Shown piece by piece: positions 28,914-37,105 of a DNA stretch of 64,000 bases. Made by a program: the position numbers and the translations under genes. This DNA is from an uncultured Mediterraneibacter sp. (GTDB lineage Bacteria; Bacillota; Clostridia; Lachnospirales; Lachnospiraceae). The notes beneath the pieces are model-generated. The model was not told the DNA's origin. It made no database searches and saw only the letters and a program-made list of their open reading frames with translations. How positions within the stretch are numbered: the first letter of the stretch is position 1; each line of letters starts with the position of its first letter. Location: positions 1-64,000 of the forward strand of contig NZ_CAKRGI010000006.1 in the NCBI RefSeq assembly GCF_934330165.1, written 5' to 3'.

Positions 28914-29030
28914 CATTATCTCCTCCTGCCATAATATTTTATCACGAAACAGGACACCCGTTCTGTATCCCTGCCTCTATTTTTACAGTATAAGCTTGTT
29001 GATATTTTTTCGCAACATTTATCAAAAATT

Positions 29031-29816
29031 TTAACGGAAGATTTTTTCTTTCCTTATCTGAACGCACGCTTTGGAATATGCTACTGTCATGACCAGATAC
29101 ATTCCTGCAACAACAATAATTGCAAGGATTCCTGTATTAAAAAAGAGATTCAAAATTAATGTCAGAAGAAGTAACAGTGGAATTACTTTGTTCATACACA
29201 TATATGCTTTATATGCACTCTGAAATACAATCTCTTTTTCTGCTTCATCACAACTTGCAAGCCATTCTTTCTGAAATTTTGAAGAGGAGGGATCTCCTTT
29301 CTTTTCCGGATGGACTTTCTGAACAAGTTTAACATACCGTACCTGCATGATCCCATCATAAAAGAAACAGCTCAAAAACAAAATACACGCCCACAGGAAC
29401 GTGATTGAAGTACTACCGCCCCTTCCAATATAATCCAATGAATAACCGAAAGCCAGAATCAGAATACATAAGACCTGTGATAAGACATTCACACCCGTCA
29501 GCCATGCACCGTATTTTTCTTCTTCATATTCCAGTCTGTCACACTCTTCATCATCAGCTTTCAACAGAGCATTGCAGTTCTTTTTCAAACAATGACAGAT
29601 CCATTCTTCCGCTATCACAGACAATGCAAGTACCACAGCCATTCCAGGAAGGATCAGTTGTTCTATCCCACTGATATGCAGCGTGATCGTTCCAATCTCC
29701 TTCCAGTCTGAGGCACGCTCTATAAAATACATTCCTGTTCCGCCCAGAACCATACCGATTATAGCACCCGCAGACATTTTAAGTATAAAACTTTTATAAC
29801 TATTTTTCTTTTTCAT
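29031..29816 (-). CDS. DUF3169-family membrane protein
   Basis: A 261-residue integral membrane protein with about six hydrophobic segments (~12-32, 52-70, 108-126, 136-152, 212-230, 232-250) and a charged cytosolic loop (~75-100, rich in Glu/Asp). The family is almost always encoded beside a small XRE regulator, as here: its start overlaps the regulator stop by 4 bases. Function is unknown; the pair looks like a regulated membrane module similar to bacteriocin-immunity or stress operons, which is inference. Confidence 0.75.
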   Translation of the reverse strand: MKKKNSYKSFILKMSAGAIIGMVLGGTGMYFIERASDWKEIGTITLHISGIEQLILPGMAVVLALSVIAEEWICHCLKKNCNALLKADDEECDRLEYEEEKYGAWLTGVNVLSQVLCILILAFGYSLDYIGRGGSTSITFLWACILFLSCFFYDGIMQVRYVKLVQKVHPEKKGDPSSSKFQKEWLASCDEAEKEIVFQSAYKAYMCMNKVIPLLLLLTLILNLFFNTGILAIIVVAGMYLVMTVAYSKACVQIRKEKIFR

Positions 29817-30022
29817 TCTACATCCTCCTCATACTCAAACAGATCTTCTACTTTTACTCCACAGATTTTTGCCAGCTTTAATGCCAGTGTCACTGAGGGA
29901 GAATAATCCCCCCTCTCGATCAGACTGATCGTCTGTCTCGATACACCGGCAAGCTTTCCGAGTTCCGTCTGATTGATCCCCAGTTCGGAACGGTATTCCT
30001 TTACATGGTTCAGTAATGCCAA
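29813..30022 (-). CDS. Small XRE-family helix-turn-helix regulator
   Basis: A compact DNA-binding protein, essentially only the HTH: YRSELGINQTELGKLAGVSRQTISLIERGDYSPSV (split here for length) then an acidic tail. I prefer the TTG start at 30022, giving 69 residues, because GGAGGAG lies 8 bases upstream; a longer ATG frame to 30073 would run into the operator array. It overlaps the DUF3169 gene by ATGA-type coupling. Three tandem inverted repeats just upstream suggest autoregulation and control of the divergent gene. Confidence 0.85.
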   Translation of the reverse strand: MALLNHVKEYRSELGINQTELGKLAGVSRQTISLIERGDYSPSVTLALKLAKICGVKVEDLFEYEEDVE

Positions 30023-30054
30023 ATGATTCTCTCCTCCCTTTTCCAAGTTATTAT

Positions 30055-30131
30055 TGACAACTTTTCTTGTCATTCACAGCTTATCATTGACAACTTTCCT
30101 TGTCAATCCTTTTTGACAATTTTCTTTGTCA
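30055..30131. promoter_or_regulatory. Three tandem TGACAA-N6-TTGTCA operators
   Basis: Perfect 6-bp inverted repeats with 6-base spacers at 30055-30072, 30088-30105 and 30114-30131. Start-to-start spacing is 33 and 26 bases. The array sits between divergent genes and includes TTGACA-like -35 elements, so a bound regulator would block or tune both directions. Confidence 0.8.
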
Positions 30132-30141
30132 TTTTTTAACA

Positions 30142-30170
30142 TTGACTCCTGTTCTGAAAGGGACTATACT
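30142..30170 (+). promoter_or_regulatory. Promoter of the divergent membrane protein gene
   Basis: TTGACT (30142-30147), 17-base spacer, TATACT (30165-30170), only 10 bases past the third operator and 45 bases before the start codon. Confidence 0.75.
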
Positions 30171-30214
30171 TTTGTGTAACCTTAATAATAGAATAAATTC
30201 TAGGAGATGATTGA

Positions 30215-31486
30215 ATGAACGAAGAACAAAAAGTGGTTCCTTTTACTATAGAAGATTGCTATCATGTCTGCCGTCTTCTCTATCCCGACAGATCTGAAAA
30301 GAAAAAATTAAAGCTTGCCCGGAGGCTGCACCGGAAATGGCAAAGGAGACCTCCTCTTGAATATCAAATCAACGAGGATTCACTGACCGTATCAGACAAG
30401 ATTATACTGACTAAAAAGAATCTCCGGAAATGTGCCGTCAGTGGAGATTTTTATTTCTTTCAGGTCAAAGACCGGCTGTCACTTGTCCTTTTCAAACCAG
30501 CCACTGAAGAACACCACCAGGCAATGGAAGACTTCCTGAGGATCAACGAAATTGAGACGCTCCGGGAACTTCCGGCAGAAGCATCTACTCTTCCGTGGAA
30601 TGAAGTTTACAAAATGCGTGTCGGTTCTCTGTTAAAAAGAGACTTTAAAAAGGGACGGTTTTTTATAATCCATGCCCTTCTGATCCTTCTTCTGACATTT
30701 GGCTGCCTTATATGGAATGCTAAGGATTACGTTAATTATATTCTCGAAGATGCCGGACTTTCTTCCGCAATCTCCGAACGTATGATGGATACTGTATTTG
30801 ACTCTCTTCCATCAGATGATATTGAAATTCTGGGGCAGATCCAAGATAAACTGCAAAATTCTCCTGCTGTAGATGCTCTTGCCGAAAAATATGCCCAGGC
30901 TATGATTCAGGGAATTGCAAACGGCAAAGAATTTGATGAGATCCATGTTGATATCAGCAACGAACTGGTTCAGATTGCTTCCACTGCATTGACCGAAATA
31001 AAAAAGCAGATCCCGCTATCCGATGGAACGGAAAAGCTGATCACCGCTTCTCTTTTATCCGATTCAGCATCTGCCCAGTCGGCGATCAATACTTATGCAG
31101 AGGGAATTTATGATGGTTTCAGCAACCGCCTCGGAGGACTTGTCAATCTGTACCGGATCCTGACCTCACAGTTTATGATCCTTTTTATTGCAGTTCTGTA
31201 TATTGGTATGGTCATTGCCTGCATAGCCACAACTCCCCTGACCGTTGTGAGATTCAGCTATCCCGCAACTTTTGTACTATTTGGTATTCTCTATTACTTT
31301 TTAGTAAATGTCGTCGGAAATACGCTCGTTGCAAGGCTCAGCAACCGCTTTTTAGGCAGAACAGTATTCCTTGACCCGTCTATGGGATATGCAATGCTTA
31401 TTGTTGCCATACTGGGGGCAGCCTTTCTCTTCCTTTGCCTGACCATCAGGATAAAAAGAGAAGAGAAAAAGCTGACTCAGCTCTGA
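30215..31486 (+). CDS. Membrane protein of unknown function, divergent from XRE/DUF3169
   Basis: Not recognised. 423 residues. A ~145-residue basic N-terminal cytosolic region precedes the first helix (~149-169, FFIIHALLILLLTFG). A ~150-residue helical, acidic, probably extracellular domain lies between helices 1 and 2. Three more helices follow at ~322-342, 350-372 and 390-412, and a KREEKK tail. The ectodomain flanked by helices is like MacB/FtsX-style or sensor membrane proteins, but I see no family motif. Shared operators with the XRE/DUF3169 pair suggest one regulon. Confidence 0.7.
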   Translation: MNEEQKVVPFTIEDCYHVCRLLYPDRSEKKKLKLARRLHRKWQRRPPLEYQINEDSLTVSDKIILTKKNLRKCAVSGDFYFFQVKDRLSLVLFKPATEEHHQAMEDFLRINEIETLRELPAEASTLPWNEVYKMRVGSLLKRDFKKGRFFIIHALLILLLTFGCLIWNAKDYVNYILEDAGLSSAISERMMDTVFDSLPSDDIEILGQIQDKLQNSPAVDALAEKYAQAMIQGIANGKEFDEIHVDISNELVQIASTALTEIKKQIPLSDGTEKLITASLLSDSASAQSAINTYAEGIYDGFSNRLGGLVNLYRILTSQFMILFIAVLYIGMVIACIATTPLTVVRFSYPATFVLFGILYYFLVNVVGNTLVARLSNRFLGRTVFLDPSMGYAMLIVAILGAAFLFLCLTIRIKREEKKLTQL

Positions 31487-31521
31487 GATAAATTTGAGAC
31501 AGGCTAAAGCCTAATATAAAT

Positions 31522-31575
31522 AAAATAATAGGACAATGTTCACATTGAAAGTGTTCATTGTCCTATTATTATTTG
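31522..31575. terminator. Bidirectional terminator at the chromosome-prophage edge
   Basis: A 14-bp stem (ATAATAGGACAATG and complement) with a 17-base loop and flanking A/T runs. It ends the plus-strand membrane protein gene and would also have ended the minus-strand gene whose 3' tail remains next to it. Confidence 0.88.
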
Positions 31576-31604
31576 CATTTATTTACGTCTGTTTATGCCG
31601 GTTC

Positions 31605-31661
31605 TTAGAACTTACCAGCCTTTGCAGCTTCCTCAACAGAAACAATAAACACCATAAAATC
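31605..31661 (-). pseudogene. Displaced 3' end of a host gene (candidate attL)
   Basis: In one minus-strand frame the sequence ends VSVEEAAKAGKF-stop, with protein-like composition, and directly precedes the terminator; upstream the frame turns into A/T-rich non-coding sequence. This is what integration into the 3' end of a minus-strand gene leaves behind. The gene itself is not identified. Confidence 0.45.
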
Positions 31662-31738
31662 AATGGATTTTAACTCTTTATATACAACTAGTATACTAAT
31701 AATATAAATCTTTTTGATTTCAATCAGTCTTTTTATAA

Positions 31739-31855
31739 TCAAAACAACTGGAATCTGTCAATTTTCTTTCCGAAGCTACCAGCGTAACCATCCTGTCCAC
31801 CGCCAGTCTCGTTGTTGTACTGCCAGTCATAGTAGTTGCCGTTCACGGGGTGATC
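31739..31855 (-). pseudogene. In-frame C-terminal module after the lysin stop codon
   Basis: Directly after the lysin TGA the same frame stays open for 38 codons. Its protein-like product contains YYDWQYNN and GYAGSFGKKIDRFQL, resembling a C-terminal wall-binding segment seen in clostridial lysins. It is either a relic of an alternative lysin end or an extension separated by a recent stop. There is no separate start or ribosome binding site. Confidence 0.5.
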
Positions 31856-32884
31856 TCATTTCACCCTGAGTTTCTGACCGGCATAAATCTTATTCGGATT
31901 TTTGATGCCGTTCAGCGTTGCAATCTTCTGATAGGTTGTACCGTATTTTGCTGCGATCTTTGACAGGGTATCACCCGATTTTACCGTATAGTACACAGCA
32001 GATGATCCTGATCCACTTCCGTTGATTACTTTCTGCACTTCTACATACCGTTTTCCGAGTACCATCTTGCGGGTATCACCATTGCCATATTTTCCCGCCT
32101 TTGTTTCTGCCGCAAGCGTGGAGGCTGATGCAGTAGCGATATGGTTAATAAAGGTCTGCACCTCGGAATAACGACTACCAAGCTTTGCCTTGCGTGTATC
32201 GCCATTACCATACTTACCTGACAGCGTATCTACTACAAGCTGTAATGTTGTTCCAATCGGCACGACTGCACTGGGATTGGATGCAGGCTGTGACGGCTTG
32301 CTCGTTCCTGTGATTTCAGTTGGAAAATCACGATAGCAATAATTAACATCTACCCGTCCACTAATGCCCGGAACACTTCCATCGGAGCTGTACTGCCACA
32401 TATCGGCTTTCATCCCAAGTGTACTATTATAGCGTGCGATCCACAGTGGATATCTTGTCCCCAGTGAACTTAAGTAGTTATCCCACCATGATTTATTACA
32501 ATATACTCCACACTGATACCCTGCCGCTTCGATCAGTGCCGCAAATTTCTTCATACGGTCAGCCGCACCTGTCTGCGTTCCCGGTTCCTCCAGGTCATAA
32601 AATACCGGATACGACAGTTTATATCCTTTCACCAGTCTCAGCACATGTCTTGCCTCTGACTCTGCCTGTGCAGTTGTCTTTGCATACGAATAAATATAAA
32701 CACCAAACGGAATCCCCAGTCTGGTACATTCATTTGCATTTCTCTTCCACTGCGTATCATCCTGAGAAGTCAGGTCATCCCCGTAACCACACCGGATGAT
32801 CGCATGATATCCTGCTGCCTTAACTTTCTCCCAGTTAATAGTTCCCTGATGATACGATACGTCTACTACATTAATCGTTGCCAT
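31856..32884 (-). CDS. Endolysin: GH25 muramidase with CW_7 repeats and LysM
   Basis: Cleaves the glycan strand of peptidoglycan to release phage. The N-terminal GH25 domain (1-~190) shows the catalytic acids in VVDVSYHQG and YDLEE (Asp97, Glu99). Two CW_7-like repeats follow ([10 protein letters not shown] ... RYSEVQ and RYVEVQ, ~215-285), then a LysM domain (~296-342). Both wall-binding types in one lysin is unusual but not unique. No signal peptide, so export depends on the adjacent holin. AGGAGGAAGAATAATC precedes the ATG. The frame continues after the stop. Confidence 0.93.
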   Translation of the reverse strand: MATINVVDVSYHQGTINWEKVKAAGYHAIIRCGYGDDLTSQDDTQWKRNANECTRLGIPFGVYIYSYAKTTAQAESEARHVLRLVKGYKLSYPVFYDLEEPGTQTGAADRMKKFAALIEAAGYQCGVYCNKSWWDNYLSSLGTRYPLWIARYNSTLGMKADMWQYSSDGSVPGISGRVDVNYCYRDFPTEITGTSKPSQPASNPSAVVPIGTTLQLVVDTLSGKYGNGDTRKAKLGSRYSEVQTFINHIATASASTLAAETKAGKYGNGDTRKMVLGKRYVEVQKVINGSGSGSSAVYYTVKSGDTLSKIAAKYGTTYQKIATLNGIKNPNKIYAGQKLRVK

Positions 32885-32886
32885 GA

Positions 32887-33300
32887 TTATTCTTCCTCCT
32901 TATCTGAATCTCTCAACTGTAAAAGTACATCTTTCAGCCGTTCCGGGATTGGAACAAATACCGCTGCATTTTCCAAAAGACTCAACGCTTCGTTGCAAAT
33001 GTAAAACGTAATAACCACTTCCCGGAGTGGAATCGTGCCACCGATCAGCATCTGAATTAAGTAAGCCACAGCGATCACAATAAACATCACGATCTTTTTC
33101 AGCAATCCACGAAATCCCGTTTCGGACGAGAGCTGCTTCAAATAGATCCCTTTTAGCACTCCCGTAACATAATCCAGCACCGCAAGACACACGATCGTCT
33201 TAAGCAGTACGTCCCATCCTCCTAAAAAGTACGCAAGGACTCCACCCAGGAATCCAAACACAATGCTGATTTCATTAAATAACTTGTCCATTTTTTTCAT
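32887..33300 (-). CDS. Phage holin, Phage_holin_4/TcdE type
   Basis: Membrane protein that permeabilises the host membrane to let the endolysin out. About 137 residues with three hydrophobic segments (~12-32, 32-50, 66-88), the family motif [20 protein letters not shown] (~45) and a charged C-terminus. Two or three starts are possible; the ATG at 33300 is plausible but its spacing to AGAGGA is not ideal. It sits 2 bases upstream of the lysin, as expected for a lysis cassette. Confidence 0.88.
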   Translation of the reverse strand: MKKMDKLFNEISIVFGFLGGVLAYFLGGWDVLLKTIVCLAVLDYVTGVLKGIYLKQLSSETGFRGLLKKIVMFIVIAVAYLIQMLIGGTIPLREVVITFYICNEALSLLENAAVFVPIPERLKDVLLQLRDSDKEEE

Positions 33301-33320
33301 ATTCCTCACTTTCCTCTCTT

Positions 33321-35078
33321 TCAACCTATAGCAAATACAGGGCGAACCCCATAAGTGCTTGTAGCCACATCACTGCTAGCATCGCCGTATTGCGATGTCA
33401 AGGTATATGTCTGTGATCCCGCCACATTTCTTAACCAATAATTCTGTCCGATACTTTTCAATTCCGGGCATAATCGGAACAGTGATAACTGCTGTGTATC
33501 GGATGTCTGCTTATTACTGTTGTCGGTGCAAATATAAGCTCCATGCACCATTACCTCATTCATGAGATCAACAGATGTATTTCCCCAGGATCCATCGGAA
33601 AACATCCTATGTGATATCAGTATATTTTTAAATATGCCCGGCAGCGAGTCTGCTATTTGGATTAACCGTGCAGCTTTCATTGACGAGTTCCTATAGCCGC
33701 CTGATGTACTGTTGCCGGTATTCATCTGACCACTTCCTAATATAGTATCAGGAACTATTAGTACGTGTGGTTTTTGTACTTTTTCTGATTCCGGATAACC
33801 TACATTTCGCCAATAATTTATGTCTGCTATCCTGTATTTGGTTCCGTTTATCTCCCAGTAATCACCGACGTACAGATCTGCAAAGCTTCCGTCTCTAATC
33901 ACAGCTAATTGTCCCGCGGTGATCGACTCACCAAGACACCGTCCGCGGAAGATATTACGATGCATATAAGGGTTGTCGATAAGCGACTCGAGCATTGCTC
34001 CGACCTGTATACGATTGCCGTCATAGTTAACAATAACATCGCCTGCGTACTCTGCATTACCGTCCCAATCGACAGTGTGGATGTTTCTCCGGTTGTTAGC
34101 ATCCGCTCCACCTCCTACGATATGAGCGTATTCGCCTTCTGTATCCTCTACATTATACTTACCTTGCACATGCTGATATTTTCCGGAAGCGATAGTTCCG
34201 CCACCCTCAGCGTGCGATGCAGTCTGGTTGGCGACCGTGGCAAACCCCTCTGCATGAGAGCATTGACCGTTAGCCTCTGTCCCATAATTCTGAGCGGTAG
34301 CCATACCGGCTGTAGCTTTGGAGTTGTACCCGGATGCATGGGAATAGCTTCCTGTCGCATATGTATTGTACCCCTCGCTATGAGCAGCTTGACCACTTGC
34401 CGTAGTACCGTACCCCTCTCCGTGAGCATATTTGTTCGATGCAATTGTTCCTGCACCACCTTCTGCATGAGATCCACGTCCTGTTGCTTTTGTCAGTTCT
34501 CCCTCCGCAAAGCTATATACCCCCGATGCTTCAACATCTTTTCCGAGTGCTACGCTCATGTCGCCCTCATCTGTTCCATCTTTTCTCCCCCAGCTAATCG
34601 CCCCATCTGCTGGCAGATACTGACTGTCATTCTCAATCTGGCTTACTCGTGTCGGGATGGTGTCACACTTTTTATCCAACTCAGTAACTTTTTCTTCAAC
34701 CTCTGATACTTTCTCAAGTTTGTCCAGCACTTTCTGCCACAGTGTCGGCTCAGGATTGGATGGAGTGCCACCATTTAAGGTTGCCGGTACAAAAAAGCTT
34801 TCGATATCGGTCGTGATGATTGTCTCACCCAGAGTACCGGATACAGATACCCCGACCCGTCCCGATGCGGCAAGGACTTCTGCTGGCACGGTACAGGTAT
34901 CCTCTTCCAGTAGCCGTGGAACAGTATCACCATTCGCTCCACGGAAGAAAGCAGTCTTTGTCATTTCATCCCATTCTTCTGAAAAGTTGAACTCTGCTTT
35001 CAGATACTCCCTTGTCCCCTCTGCTGTCTCAGGCGGCTCCTTTATATATAATCTTTGATTAATAATTTCTATTTTCAT
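33321..35078 (-). CDS. Tail fibre with head-repeat stalk and C-terminal GVRP lectin-like domain
   Basis: Likely host-recognition protein of 585 residues. Residues 1-100 form a baseplate-attachment domain; ~110-155 are a short coiled coil. Residues ~175-325 carry repeated SHAEG/ASGxxSHAEG units like the trimeric adhesin (YadA-type) head. Residues ~395-585 form a domain ending NYWLRNV ... YGVRPVFAIG, the DUF6273-type C-type-lectin-like fold. It lies between the collagen-like fibre gene and the holin. A second lectin-like domain with GVRP is encoded at 51,484-52,083. Confidence 0.8.
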   Translation of the reverse strand: MKIEIINQRLYIKEPPETAEGTREYLKAEFNFSEEWDEMTKTAFFRGANGDTVPRLLEEDTCTVPAEVLAASGRVGVSVSGTLGETIITTDIESFFVPATLNGGTPSNPEPTLWQKVLDKLEKVSEVEEKVTELDKKCDTIPTRVSQIENDSQYLPADGAISWGRKDGTDEGDMSVALGKDVEASGVYSFAEGELTKATGRGSHAEGGAGTIASNKYAHGEGYGTTASGQAAHSEGYNTYATGSYSHASGYNSKATAGMATAQNYGTEANGQCSHAEGFATVANQTASHAEGGGTIASGKYQHVQGKYNVEDTEGEYAHIVGGGADANNRRNIHTVDWDGNAEYAGDVIVNYDGNRIQVGAMLESLIDNPYMHRNIFRGRCLGESITAGQLAVIRDGSFADLYVGDYWEINGTKYRIADINYWRNVGYPESEKVQKPHVLIVPDTILGSGQMNTGNSTSGGYRNSSMKAARLIQIADSLPGIFKNILISHRMFSDGSWGNTSVDLMNEVMVHGAYICTDNSNKQTSDTQQLSLFRLCPELKSIGQNYWLRNVAGSQTYTLTSQYGDASSDVATSTYGVRPVFAIG

Positions 35079-35094
35079 AGGTTCTCCGTAAAAA

Positions 35095-35904
35095 TTATTC
35101 TTCCACGATCCAAGTTCCGTGAAATTTATAGAAAGTTTTTGTTGCTGGTGTCGAAAAATATATCATTCCTTTTGCATCTATATAAGCCATCACAGCACAT
35201 GCACTATCCCAATTCTGACCACATCCGACACACTGAATGTGTGTAGTATCTGCCGGCCATAATTCCTTTGGCAATGCTGTCTGATTAATCCCATATAGAT
35301 TATTTGCATTTAATACGGTTCCACTTTTCGGAGTTATTGACATATTAAGATGGACTTCATTCCCTTTTTTATACATCAAAAATGCTCCAACTGTGTAAAA
35401 ACTTTGAATGTGTGCGTCTGTCAGATTATATTTTTTCAGCGAATTTTTATTGACATGGTCGGTGATTTTTTCATCTAATACTTTTCCCTGCCTTGCATCC
35501 AGTGCATATCCTTCTTCCGTTGTAGTCAAATCATTTACTACATCACTAGCATCCAACTTCTTTTCATCCAGGACTTTCCCTTGATAAGCATCCAACACAT
35601 ATTCTCCTGCAGATTTCGTTGTCAGGTTATTCGCAATTTTCCTAAAAGCTGCTGCTCCCAAATCTGCAAAATATTTTGCAATTTTTCCTAACATCGTTCC
35701 CATTTTTTCATTGCTTGCAATATTTTCTCTTGTTTTTGCAACTTCAAATGCCACTTGAGTGTTAGTATCTACTTTTCCAGCTGGTCCTTGCGGGCCAGCT
35801 GGACCTACAGGACCAGTTTCTCCTTTTGGCCCCGTTTCCCCCTTTGGTCCTGTTTCCCCTTTTGGTCCTACTACTTCCCCCAAATCAATCTGTTTTACTG
35901 CCAT
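35095..35904 (-). CDS. Collagen-like tail fibre protein
   Basis: 269-residue structural protein. Residues ~12-43 are GXY triplets (GPKGETGPKGETG, GPVGPAGPQGPAG) expected to form a short triple helix. Two copies of an LTTxxxGYxLDAxQGKVLDEK unit follow at ~95-150, each common in phage fibres. The C-terminal ~90 residues are beta-rich and probably receptor-facing. AAGGAG precedes the ATG. It is co-linear with BppU and fibre genes of the tail tip. Confidence 0.8.
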   Translation of the reverse strand: MAVKQIDLGEVVGPKGETGPKGETGPKGETGPVGPAGPQGPAGKVDTNTQVAFEVAKTRENIASNEKMGTMLGKIAKYFADLGAAAFRKIANNLTTKSAGEYVLDAYQGKVLDEKKLDASDVVNDLTTTEEGYALDARQGKVLDEKITDHVNKNSLKKYNLTDAHIQSFYTVGAFLMYKKGNEVHLNMSITPKSGTVLNANNLYGINQTALPKELWPADTTHIQCVGCGQNWDSACAVMAYIDAKGMIYFSTPATKTFYKFHGTWIVEE

Positions 35905-35925
35905 TTTCTTTTTTCTCCTTCACTG

Positions 35926-36600
35926 CTATACATTTTCTTCCAATATATATTTCAACCTTCCATCTACAATTTTTAATGGCGGGGCTTCTTCTGTTTCATT
36001 ATATATAAGTAACAAATGCCCTTTTTCCACCGACAACGCAAATATTCCAGGTTCTAATGATGTAATGACTGCATTCGCATCTCTTCCTGGCGGTCCCTGC
36101 TGTCCTGTTTCACCTGTAAATTCTCCGTTCTTTAATTTTTGTTCCAACGTCTGCTGTATCTGTTCCGCTTTTTCCGAAGCCGCCTTTGCCCTCTCAGTAG
36201 CCTCTTCCATGCCTTTTATAAATCCATTGATCCAACCAGCTTCATTTTCGCTTTCCGGTACGTCGCCTTCTACAAAATTACGATGCACCTCAACTTCTTG
36301 CTCAAATGTTACTAATGTATCTTCTTCTTTTGTTATTGCTATTTGTAGCAAGTTTTTGCCCATTTCTGCAAATGTCTGATCCTTAACGATAACCCGCACT
36401 GTATTATCAATAATGGGGCATACATTATATGTTGCCTTCTTCGATGGTTTCAGCACGAACACCTTCGCCTCCGCTCCTTCCGGGATCTCAAAATCCATAA
36501 AATGGAAATAGATGGGAAGTGCATTCGTTCCTCGTGTATAATCAATTTTTCTTTTGATTCTATTTTCTGTAACATATATGTTCCGTTCGATGTAATTCAT
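35926..36600 (-). CDS. BppU-like baseplate upper protein
   Basis: 224 residues. The N-terminal ~115 residues match the BppU-type domain that binds the baseplate (YTRGTNALPIYFHFMDFEIPEG). A helical linker (~125-160) and a short GETGQQGPPGRD collagen-like stretch lead into a small C-terminal beta domain. It would dock the receptor-binding fibres encoded next to it. AGGAGG precedes the start. The family assignment is from the N-terminal region only. Confidence 0.75.
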   Translation of the reverse strand: MNYIERNIYVTENRIKRKIDYTRGTNALPIYFHFMDFEIPEGAEAKVFVLKPSKKATYNVCPIIDNTVRVIVKDQTFAEMGKNLLQIAITKEEDTLVTFEQEVEVHRNFVEGDVPESENEAGWINGFIKGMEEATERAKAASEKAEQIQQTLEQKLKNGEFTGETGQQGPPGRDANAVITSLEPGIFALSVEKGHLLLIYNETEEAPPLKIVDGRLKYILEENV

Positions 36601-36610
36601 TTTCCACCTC

Positions 36611-37105
36611 CTATCCTGGTACCCATCTCACTAGATATACTCCTTCAGGTGTAATCTCTTCCGGGTACCTAAGAACATATTGCCACGGGAAATTATAATA
36701 TCCATGTACGTGAATTTCATTTCCCGTCTGATCACCTGTCTGCCCACCCGTAACCCCTCCATGTTCATTTTGCGATGCAGCCACAAGCTGTCCAGAGCCT
36801 ATAGACATCTCCGTATGGTTTCCAGGTTTAAGAAGCACATCCCCCCGTATCAATCCTGATCCGTTGGAAAGATTAATCTGTGATGTTACATCTGTAAAGC
36901 CGGCAGATATAAATACATCATACATTGTTCCTGTTGCTGGTGTGTATCCTGGTCTTGTATTGAGTCCGGCATTGTAATACGCCCAGCAAATAAGAGAGGA
37001 GCAATCATAATCTGGTCCGTCTCTATGAGCCTGATCATATCCATGACTATTATCATTAGCTATCGAGACAGCCCAGCTTACTGCCTTTTCAATAACTTCT
37101 CCCAT
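36611..37105 (-). CDS. Tail-associated peptidoglycan amidase (Amidase_5/CHAP-like)
   Basis: Local wall-opening enzyme carried by the virion or used with the tail tip. The Cys nucleophile is in GPDYDCSSLICWAYY (~residue 34), with the partner His in GNHTEMSIGSG (~97) and AASQNEHGG. 164 residues, no signal peptide. It starts within the TAATG overlap with the tail endopeptidase stop, so their translation is coupled. This location indicates a virion-associated role, separate from the lysin. Confidence 0.85.
   Translation of the reverse strand: MGEVIEKAVSWAVSIANDNSHGYDQAHRDGPDYDCSSLICWAYYNAGLNTRPGYTPATGTMYDVFISAGFTDVTSQINLSNGSGLIRGDVLLKPGNHTEMSIGSGQLVAASQNEHGGVTGGQTGDQTGNEIHVHGYYNFPWQYVLRYPEEITPEGVYLVRWVPG

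Noticed and set aside
31487..31604. Gene in the gap after the 423-residue membrane protein
   Set aside because: Contains only the bidirectional terminator and short A/T stretches.
33909..34706. 265-residue plus-strand open frame in the tail fibre
   Set aside because: Complementary to the fibre gene; its Ser/Cys-rich composition is a shadow of the repeat units.
33321..35078. A complete diversity-generating retroelement
   Set aside because: The fibre and a second protein have a suitable lectin-like end, but no reverse transcriptase, accessory protein or template repeat is present in the window.
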